The notes beneath the pieces are model-generated. The model did no database searches. It worked only from the letters and a program-made list of their open reading frames with translations, and was not told the origin of the DNA. A stretch of 13,398 nt of DNA from Bryobacterales bacterium (GTDB lineage: Bacteria; Acidobacteriota; Terriglobia; Bryobacterales; Bryobacteraceae): contig PLMF01000128.1 of NCBI GenBank assembly GCA_003142355.1, forward strand, positions 3,341 through 16,738. Direction: 5' to 3'. The position numbers and the translations under genes are program-made. Positions 7,591 through 13,398 of this stretch are shown here, piece by piece; within the stretch, counting starts at the first letter, position 1; every line of letters starts with the position of its first letter.

Positions 7591-7643
7591 GTTCCCCTTT
7601 CACTTCTACAATACATCCGCTGCTGTAGAAGTGCAAGGGGAAC
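7591..7643 (-). promoter_or_regulatory. Long inverted repeat: probable PadR operator over promoter and ribosome-binding site
   Basis: Two 20-bp arms, 7591-7610 and 7624-7643, are complementary at 19 of 20 positions, with a 13-nt spacer. The inner ten bases of each arm (CACTTCTACA / TGTAGAAGTG) match perfectly. The outer part (GTTCCCCTT / AAGGGGAAC) includes the padR ribosome-binding site. On the minus strand a promoter candidate fits inside: TTGCAC (7636-7631), 17-nt spacer, TATTGT (7613-7608), with initiation near 7601 and a leader of about 12 nt. A protein bound to the arms would block both hexamers. The TGTAG/CTACA half-site recurs at the other PadR promoter at 13353-13395. Confidence 0.72.
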
Positions 7644-7647
7644 CGCT

Positions 7648-7696
7648 CAGCCCCGCAGGGGCGCCAGAAAGTAGCCCAGCGCGTGAGCGCTGGGGA
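7648..7696. repeat. Double-hairpin extragenic palindromic element (REP-like)
   Basis: Two perfect hairpins stand side by side: GCCCC-GCA-GGGGC (7650-7662) and CCCAGCGC-GTGA-GCGCTGGG (7675-7694, 8-bp stem with a 4-nt loop). They are joined by CGCCAGAAAGTAG. This arrangement closely resembles extragenic palindromic repeats scattered through genomes of Acidobacteria and relatives, from memory, but only one copy is in the window. It lies between the stop of permease B (7720) and the operator of the next padR. It could stabilise the 3' end of the upstream transcript or stop it, although no T-run follows. Confidence 0.55.
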
Positions 7697-7719
7697 CCCG
7701 GCTGGAATCCTGGCCGCCT

Positions 7720-10353
7720 CTACTCGTATCGCAGAGCTTCCACCGGTTCCACGCGGGCCGCGCGGCGCGCCGGCACATACGCCGCCACCAGCGCCACCGC
7801 GATCATCGCTGCCGCGCCAAAAACGATCGGCACGCCGCTCTTTACCGACAGATCCTGGATCAGACTCGCCGCGAGGCTCTTGCCCCATAACGCCATGGGT
7901 GCCCCGATCGCCAGACCCACGCACACCATCCCCAGCGCATCCCGCAGCACCATCCGGGACATGGCCCTTTCGGTCGCGCCCAGCGCCATGCGGATGCCGA
8001 TCTCATTGGTGCGTCGCGCCACCGTGTAGCTGAGCAGCCCGTAGAGCCCGATGGCCACGATCACCGCCCCCAGCGAGCCGAACAACCCGGACAGCATCGC
8101 CATGAGCCGCTCCGGAACAATCGACGCATCCACTTGCTCGGCCATCGTCTTGACACCCACCACCGGCACGGTCTTCAGCGATGCGCGCACTACGCGGCGC
8201 ACTTCGCCCGCCACCGCCGCCGGGTCCACACTGGTCCGCAGCGCGAACTGGGAGAAATTGCGCCCCGACTGGAACATGTTGAAGTACACGAAGCGCAAAC
8301 CAGGTTCGCGCGTGTCCGTGGACTTCATGTTGCCCACCACGCCCACGATCTCGAACGGCCGGTCGTCACCGTCGAATGTAATGTGTCTCCCGAGGGGGTT
8401 GCCGTTGCCGAAGAAGTAGCGGACCAGCGTCTGATTGACGATCGCCACGCGCGGGCCGCCCTGGTCCTGGAAGCTGAAATCGCGCCCCATGAGCAGCGGC
8501 ATGCCGAGGGTCCCGAAATACTTCGGCGCAACCCAGTTCTCCGACAGAAAGCGGCGTTCTCCAGGCTTGGCCTGGTAGCCTTCCACGGTCGCGGTGCGCA
8601 TCGCTCCCACCCCGGAGGTTGGAACGATCGCGCAAATGGTGGCCGAGCGCACGCCCGGAATGGCTTCCAGGCGCCCCAGCAGTTCCTGGTAGGCGCGGGA
8701 CAATCGCTCGCGGTCGTAGCCGCTGCTTGCCGGATTGAGTTCCACTAGCAGAACGTGGTCGCGATGGAAGCCCAGGTCGACGTGCTCCAGATTCGACAGG
8801 TGGCGGACAAACAGGCTGGCGGCGCTCAGCAGCACCACCGAGAACGCTACCTGCGTCACCACCAGACTCTTGCCGAATAGCCGCCGCAGCCTGGTTTCGC
8901 CGGCTCTCCCCGCGTCGCGCAGGGAAGCCGCCGGAGCGCATCCGGACGCGCGCCAGGCGGGGGCCAGTCCGAACAGGATGCCGGTCAGCAGCGCGACTCC
9001 GGCGGTGAACAGCAGCACCACCCCATCGGGCCTCGCCTGGAGATCGATGCGCTCCCGTCCGCTGGCAATGATCCGCACCAGCGCGCCCGTGCCCCAATAC
9101 GCCAGCAGGATGCCCAGCAGGCCGCCCGCCGCGGCCAGCAGCAGGGATTCGGTCAACCCCTGCCGCAGCAGGCGAAACCGGCTGGCGCCCAGCGAGACGC
9201 GCAGTGCCATTTCCCGTTGGCGGGCCGCTCCTCGCGTCAGCAGCAGGCTGGCCACATTGGTGCACGCGATCAGCAGCAGCAGCGCCACCACGCCCATCAG
9301 CAGCAGCGCCGGCTTCGCATATTGGTCGCGCAAGTGCGAGAGACCGGCCCCGGCGGGCTGCACTTCCATCTTCCAGTCGCGAACGCTGCGATCGTCGTTG
9401 GTCTTGAATTCGTCCGCGATGGTCCACTGCCACAGCACGCTCATCTCCGCGCGGGCCTGCTCGATGGATACACCCGGCTTCAACCGCGCCGCCAGCTTCA
9501 GCCAGTAGCGCGCGGTGGCGGCGTAGCTGGGATGGTGGGGGGTCAGCGGCAACCAGATGTCTTGCCTGGTCGCCGGCTCCAGGCCAGCGAACTCGCGCTG
9601 GGTTACTCCGACAATCGTCACCGGGACGTCGCCTGCAACGATTCTCCGGCCGACGATCGCCCGGTCGGAGTTGAACCTGCTCTTCCACCAGGACCAGCTC
9701 ACCACCGCCACGTTGGGCGATTCCGCGCTTCCGTCTTCCGGCCCGATCAGGCGGCCCAGCGCCGGTTTCACGCCCAGGACGGAAAAATAGTTCGGGGTTG
9801 CATACAGGCCATGCACGATCTCCGGTTCCACGCCGTCACCACGCACGGCGAAGGGTGTGTCGGCGGACGCGATCAGCCCCGAGAACACATGATTGTGCTC
9901 GCGATAGTGCTGGTAGCTCTGCAACGAGAAGGCGTTGAAGTGGTCTTGTCCTGGGGCTTTGAACAGCAGTTCCACAAGTTGCCCCGGATGCTCGACCGGC
10001 AACATGCGTAACATCAGGGTGTTGATCAGGCTGAAGATTGCCGTGTTGGCGCCGATCCCCAGAGCCAGCGACACCACCGCCACGGCCGTGAATCCCGGAG
10101 TGCGCCGCATCCCGCGAAGCGCATAGCGTACATCCTGCCAGAGCCGTTCCAGTGAATTCCATCCCCACATCTCGCGCGTCGCCTCCTGAACCAGAGTGCG
10201 ATTGCCGAACTCGCGGCGGGCGGCCAGTTCGGCGGCGTGCGGTCGATCCCCTTGTGCGATCCGGTCCCGCGCGGCCATGGCCAGGTGAGCCTGAATCTCT
10301 TCGTCCAACTCCTGATTGCGGCGTCTGCGTGAGAACCGCGGCCACCTGCTCAT
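7720..10353 (-). CDS. ADOP-class MacB/FtsX-like permease B, module without its own regulator
   Basis: 877 residues from the ATG at 10353. The frame is open back to an ATG at 10425, but residues encoded there (MAKKEPYRNRIE and on) are the start of a ruined padR read in a shifted frame. The ATG at 10353 instead overlaps that relic's TGA (ATGA) and yields MSRWPRFSRRRRNQ, aligned with the start of permease A. The prefix domain covers about 10-60 (ELDEEIQAHLAMAARDRIAQ). Membrane segments lie at about 88-112 (TPGFTAVAVVSLALGIGANT), 346-372, 398-424, 443-466, 496-516, 752-776, 805-824 and 845-861. Extracytoplasmic domains fill about 120-340 and 520-740. Coupling motifs EMALRVSLGAS and NEIGIRMALGAT are intact. 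It is a close tandem relative of permease A: membrane and C-terminal stretches are nearly identical, and both end EPVEALRYE. No ATPase partner or substrate is visible. Confidence 0.93.
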   Translation of the reverse strand: MSRWPRFSRRRRNQELDEEIQAHLAMAARDRIAQGDRPHAAELAARREFGNRTLVQEATREMWGWNSLERLWQDVRYALRGMRRTPGFTAVAVVSLALGIGANTAIFSLINTLMLRMLPVEHPGQLVELLFKAPGQDHFNAFSLQSYQHYREHNHVFSGLIASADTPFAVRGDGVEPEIVHGLYATPNYFSVLGVKPALGRLIGPEDGSAESPNVAVVSWSWWKSRFNSDRAIVGRRIVAGDVPVTIVGVTQREFAGLEPATRQDIWLPLTPHHPSYAATARYWLKLAARLKPGVSIEQARAEMSVLWQWTIADEFKTNDDRSVRDWKMEVQPAGAGLSHLRDQYAKPALLLMGVVALLLLIACTNVASLLLTRGAARQREMALRVSLGASRFRLLRQGLTESLLLAAAGGLLGILLAYWGTGALVRIIASGRERIDLQARPDGVVLLFTAGVALLTGILFGLAPAWRASGCAPAASLRDAGRAGETRLRRLFGKSLVVTQVAFSVVLLSAASLFVRHLSNLEHVDLGFHRDHVLLVELNPASSGYDRERLSRAYQELLGRLEAIPGVRSATICAIVPTSGVGAMRTATVEGYQAKPGERRFLSENWVAPKYFGTLGMPLLMGRDFSFQDQGGPRVAIVNQTLVRYFFGNGNPLGRHITFDGDDRPFEIVGVVGNMKSTDTREPGLRFVYFNMFQSGRNFSQFALRTSVDPAAVAGEVRRVVRASLKTVPVVGVKTMAEQVDASIVPERLMAMLSGLFGSLGAVIVAIGLYGLLSYTVARRTNEIGIRMALGATERAMSRMVLRDALGMVCVGLAIGAPMALWGKSLAASLIQDLSVKSGVPIVFGAAAMIAVALVAAYVPARRAARVEPVEALRYE

Positions 10354-10425
10354 ACCTGAATCGGCATGTCCAGCGTGCCTTGGAGCAGCTTCGATCCGAT
10401 TCCGGTATGGTTCTTTCTTTGCCAT
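10350..10425 (-). pseudogene. padR relic: 25-codon stump left by an internal deletion
   Basis: Minus-strand bases 10425-10350 align with the first 25 codons of the intact padR at 13355. MAKKEPYRNRIE matches MAKRERYRNRIE. After one inserted base (GATCGAAGC against GATCGAGC), LLQGTLDMPIQV-stop matches LLQGTLDMLIL. The TGA at 10352-10350 overlaps the permease B start as ATGA, exactly as the intact padR stop overlaps permease A. The helix-turn-helix core and wing (about 290 bp) are missing. The 15 nt between this stump and the permease A stop (10441) retain CACATACT next to the ATG, resembling the CTACATCC operator half-site of the intact gene. No strong ribosome-binding site precedes the stump. 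Confidence 0.86.
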
Positions 10426-10440
10426 AGTATGTGGTCGTGC

Positions 10441-12993
10441 CTATTCGTATCGCAGAGCTTCCACCGGTTCCACGCGGGCCGCGCGGCGTGCCGGCACATA
10501 TGCCGCCACCAGCGCCACCGCAATCATCGCTACTACGCCAAAGGCGATCGGTAGGTCGCTCTGTACCGGCAGGTTCTGAATCAAACTCGCCGCGAAACTC
10601 TGGCCCCATACCGCCACGGGCGCTCCGATCGCCAGGCCCGCCGAGACCATCCCCAGCGCATCCCCCAGCACCATCCGGGACATGGCGCTTTCGGTCGCGC
10701 CCAGCGCCATGCGGATGCCAATCTCATTGGTGCGCCGCGCCACTGTGTAGCTGAGCAGTCCGTAGAGTCCGATGGCCGCCAGCAGCGCCCCCAGCGCGCC
10801 GAACAACCCGGACAGCATCGCGATGAGCCGCTCCGGGACGATCGACGCATCCACTTGATCGGCCAGTGTAGTGACGCGCGCCACGGTTATGTTTTTGGCC
10901 GCTTCTCTCACCGCGCGACGCACTTCGCCCGCCACCGCCGCGGGCGCGATGCTGGTGCGAATCGAAAACTGCGAGAACAGCCTGCCGTCCTGGAAGGCGT
11001 TGAAGTAGATGGTGCGCGGCGTAGCTTCGCCCGCGTCGCGGTACTTGGCGTCACCCACCACGCCGACGATTTCATACGGCCTGTCGTCGCCATCGAACAG
11101 CACGTGTTTTCCGATAGGGCTGGCATCGCCGAAATAGTGCCGGGCCATGGTTCGGTTCACGATCGCCACGCGCGGGCGGCCCTGGTCTTCGAAGCGGAAG
11201 TCGCGCCCCGCAACGAGCGGCGTGCCGTAGGTCTCGAAGTATTTCGGCGCAACCCAATTCTCCACGATGTAGCGCAGTTCCCCCGGACTTGGCTGGTATC
11301 CTTCCACCGTGGCGTCGCGGTTGGCCCCCGCGCCCGAAATGGGAGTCATCCCGCTGAGCGTGGCCGAGCGCACGCCCGGCAGGCCTTCCAGGCGTTGCAA
11401 CAGATCCCGGTACGGTTGAGCCAATTGCTCGCGGCGATAGCCGCTCCGCGAGGGGTCGAGGGTCACGAGCAGAACCCGGTCGCGCTCGAAGCCAAGGTTG
11501 GAGTACAGGTTCGAAAGGTGGCCGAGAAACAGGCCGGCGGCAGCCAGCAGCACCATCGACAAAGCCACCTGCGCCACCACCAGGCTCTTTCCCAATAAGC
11601 GGCGGAGCCTGGTTTCGCCGGCCGCGCCGGCCGCCCGCAGAGACGAAGCCGGAGCCGTCCCCCAGGCGCGCCAAGCCGGGGCCAACCCGAACAGCAGGCC
11701 AGTCATCACCGCGGCCCCCGCCGTGAAGAGCAGCACACGCGCATCCGGGCTCACGTGGATCTCGACGGGCTCCCGCCCGCTCGCTATGATACGCAGCAGC
11801 ACGCCGGCGCCGGAATACGCCAGCAGGACGCCCAGCCCGGTGCCAGCCCCCGAAAGCAGCAGGGATTCCGTAATCGCCTGGCGCACCAGCCGAAACCGGG
11901 TAGCGCCGAGCGAAACACGCAATGCCATCTCGCGTTGCCGCGTCGCGGCGCGCGCCAGCAGCAGACTCGCGACATTGGTGCACGCGATGAGCAGCAGCAA
12001 CCCCACCACGGCCATCAATACCAGCAGCGGCCTGGCATACTGATCCCGTACGCCTGAAAGACCGGCGCCGGCGGGTTCCATTTCAAACCGCATGACGCGA
12101 AGAAAACGGGCGCCTCCGGATTTGTCGTCCTCCACGGTTTGCCGGTACAAGATCGCCATTTCCGCACGCGCCTGGTTGACGGAGACATCCGGTTTCAACC
12201 GCCCCAGCAACGTCAGGTCACCCCCACGCGACCTCGAATAGTTGTTGGCAGGCTGCGCGATCGTCTGGAGGGCGAGCGGCAGCCATATGTCCTGCCTCGA
12301 CTCGACATGGCATCCGGCGAACCCGCGCGCCGTCACGCCGACAATCGTCACCGGCACGTCGTCCACCACGATTTGCCTGCCCAGCGTGGCGCGATCCAGG
12401 TTGAACCGGTTCTTCCAGAACGGCCAACTCACCACAGCCACATGGGCGGGCGCGTCCAGGCGATCGTCTTCCGGACCAATCAGGCGGCCCAGCGCGGGCT
12501 TCACCCCGAGTGCGGGGAAGTAGTTGCCGGTGACATACACGCCATCCACTCTCTCGGGCTCCGGGCCCTCGGCCCGTACGCGGAACCATGACCCGGGCGG
12601 ATAACTGGGGTTACCGGAGCGGGCCGTTCCAATCAGCCCCGAGAATGTGCGATTGTGATCGAGAAAGTACCTGTAGCTCTGCCAGGAGAAACCGTTGAAA
12701 TGCGGCTCGCCCGGAAATCGGTGCAGCAATTCCACCAGGCGTCCTGGATCGTGTACCGGCAGCGTGCGCAACATCACGGTATCGATCAAGCTGAAGATCG
12801 CGGTATTCGCGCCGATCCCCAGAGCCAGCGACACCACCGTCACGGCCGTGAATCCCGGAGTGCGCCTCATCCCGCGAAGCGCATAGCGGATATCCTGCCA
12901 GAGCCGTTCCAGTGAGTTCCATCCCCACATCTGGCGTGTGACCTCCTGAACCTGATCGCGGCGTCTGCGGCTGACCGTCGGCCACATCCTCAT
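10441..12993 (-). CDS. ADOP-class MacB/FtsX-like permease A with shortened N-terminal prefix
   Basis: 850 residues. The ATG at 12993 overlaps the padR stop by 4 nt (ATGA), giving MRMWPTVSRRRRDQ. Compared with permease B, exactly 40 residues (120 nt, B residues 15-54) are absent after RRRRDQ, so the acidic/amphipathic prefix is gone and the protein continues at VQEVTRQMWGWNSLERL. The rest is complete: membrane segments about 48-72 (TPGFTAVTVVSLALGIGANT), 322-346 (LLLLIACTNVASLLLAR), 375-402, 420-438, one after the linker GETRLRRLLGKS, and the last three about 725-749, 778-797 and 818-834. Two large extracytoplasmic domains lie between. Coupling motifs EMALRVSLGAT and NEIGIRMALGAT are intact. 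The stop lies 15 nt from the padR stump of the next module, so permease B is probably on the same transcript. Confidence 0.93.
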   Translation of the reverse strand: MRMWPTVSRRRRDQVQEVTRQMWGWNSLERLWQDIRYALRGMRRTPGFTAVTVVSLALGIGANTAIFSLIDTVMLRTLPVHDPGRLVELLHRFPGEPHFNGFSWQSYRYFLDHNRTFSGLIGTARSGNPSYPPGSWFRVRAEGPEPERVDGVYVTGNYFPALGVKPALGRLIGPEDDRLDAPAHVAVVSWPFWKNRFNLDRATLGRQIVVDDVPVTIVGVTARGFAGCHVESRQDIWLPLALQTIAQPANNYSRSRGGDLTLLGRLKPDVSVNQARAEMAILYRQTVEDDKSGGARFLRVMRFEMEPAGAGLSGVRDQYARPLLVLMAVVGLLLLIACTNVASLLLARAATRQREMALRVSLGATRFRLVRQAITESLLLSGAGTGLGVLLAYSGAGVLLRIIASGREPVEIHVSPDARVLLFTAGAAVMTGLLFGLAPAWRAWGTAPASSLRAAGAAGETRLRRLLGKSLVVAQVALSMVLLAAAGLFLGHLSNLYSNLGFERDRVLLVTLDPSRSGYRREQLAQPYRDLLQRLEGLPGVRSATLSGMTPISGAGANRDATVEGYQPSPGELRYIVENWVAPKYFETYGTPLVAGRDFRFEDQGRPRVAIVNRTMARHYFGDASPIGKHVLFDGDDRPYEIVGVVGDAKYRDAGEATPRTIYFNAFQDGRLFSQFSIRTSIAPAAVAGEVRRAVREAAKNITVARVTTLADQVDASIVPERLIAMLSGLFGALGALLAAIGLYGLLSYTVARRTNEIGIRMALGATESAMSRMVLGDALGMVSAGLAIGAPVAVWGQSFAASLIQNLPVQSDLPIAFGVVAMIAVALVAAYVPARRAARVEPVEALRYE

Positions 12994-13355
12994 GCCTGGC
13001 CCTCGCCTTCACCGGGATTCATGAGCCGGGCAATGGCGGCGCTCACCTGGTCCCACTGGTTGTGTTCCCTGGTGAGTTGTTTCTTGCCCGCCGCCGTAAG
13101 CTGATAATACCTGGCGCGCTGGTTGTGGTCCGACGTTCCCCAGTCGGATTTGATCCAACCTTGCTGTTCGAGCCGATGCAGTGCCGGGTACAACGACCCG
13201 GTTTCCGCCTGCAGAACCTCGCCCGATCCGGCGCGGATCGCCTGGCCAATGCCATACCCGTGCTGCGGCCCCCAGCGCAGGGTCTGAAGAATCAGCATGT
13301 CCAGCGTGCCCTGGAGCAGCTCGATCCGGTTCCGGTAGCGTTCCCGCTTTGCCAT
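12990..13355 (-). CDS. PadR-family transcriptional regulator of the permease A (and probably B) operon
   Basis: 121 residues starting MAKRERYRNRIE. Winged-helix hallmarks are LLQGTLDMLIL (13-23), HGYGI (32-36), GSLYPALHRLE (53-63, recognition helix) and the wing HNQRARYYQLTAAGKKQL (77-94). A dimerisation helix, WDQVSAAIARLM, and a short Gly/Glu tail follow. The ATG at 13355 is the only sensible start: it matches the family N-terminus and the padR stump. It has no recognisable ribosome-binding site, consistent with the near-leaderless promoter just upstream. The stop overlaps the permease start, implying coupled translation. The inducer is unknown. Unlike the PadR at 7256-7588 it has a longer basic N-terminal arm. 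Confidence 0.94.
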   Translation of the reverse strand: MAKRERYRNRIELLQGTLDMLILQTLRWGPQHGYGIGQAIRAGSGEVLQAETGSLYPALHRLEQQGWIKSDWGTSDHNQRARYYQLTAAGKKQLTREHNQWDQVSAAIARLMNPGEGEGQA

Positions 13356-13395
13356 GGATGTAGGTATTCTACATCCATGCCTGTAGATTGTCTAC
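13353..13395 (-). promoter_or_regulatory. Promoter and overlapping operator palindromes of the padR-permease A operon
   Basis: On the minus strand, TAGACA (13394-13389, five of six) and TAGAAT (13371-13366, five of six) are exactly 17 nt apart. The second hexamer ends 10 nt before the ATG, so the transcript should have only about 0-5 leader bases. A perfect 11-bp inverted repeat, CATGGATGTAG / CTACATCCATG with a 5-nt spacer (13353-13379), covers the -10 hexamer, the start point and the start codon. A second repeat, GTAGA-TTG-TCTAC (13383-13395), covers the -35 hexamer. The repeats share the TGTAG/CTACA half-site with the other PadR operator, so autorepression by PadR is likely. Confidence 0.7.
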
Positions 13396-13398
13396 TGC

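Overview
The window looks like a high-GC chromosomal segment of an acidobacterium, most likely of the Solibacter/Bryobacterales group. Three signatures point there independently. A secreted protein ends in the 'Solibacter uncharacterized C-terminal domain' (TIGR03437 type). There are three very large MacB/FtsX-type permeases of the 'acidobacterial duplicated orphan permease' (ADOP) class. There are also acidobacterial-type PadR regulators fused translationally to those permeases. These family names come from memory of motif patterns; no search was run.

Left part (1-4644). The 3' end of a probable outer-membrane beta-barrel gene enters from the left edge (1-315, +). Two secreted-protein genes follow on the minus strand: the Solibacter C-terminal-domain protein (429-2336) and an unrecognised two-domain exported protein (2458-3225, probably a TTG start). 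A regulatory and relic-bearing gap (3226-3820) holds a plausible promoter for the minus-strand pair, a badly deleted remnant of an ADOP permease (about 3488-3711) and a plausible promoter for the plus-strand gene. That gene (3821-4644, +) encodes an exported protein of unknown function. Its signal-peptide part and main body lie in different frames, as expected from a single lost base.

Right part (4659-13398), all on the minus strand. Reading in the direction of transcription: a promoter/operator at the right edge; padR (13355-12990); ADOP permease A (12993-10441); a 76-nt stump of a second padR (10425-10350); ADOP permease B (10353-7720); a double-hairpin extragenic repeat (7648-7696); a second promoter/operator; padR (7588-7256); ADOP permease C (7262-4659). 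Each intact padR overlaps its permease start by 4-7 nt, so regulator and permease are probably co-translated. The permease B module has lost its promoter and nearly all of its padR, but kept the ATGA overlap. It probably now depends on the promoter and PadR of module A. With the relic at 3488-3711 this makes four permease copies, three alive and one dead: a small gene-family expansion caught at several stages of decay.

No ABC ATPase, membrane-fusion protein or outer-membrane channel is encoded here. The permeases are therefore 'orphan' in this window, and their substrate and energy partner are unknown. No tRNA, rRNA, CRISPR array or transposase was seen.
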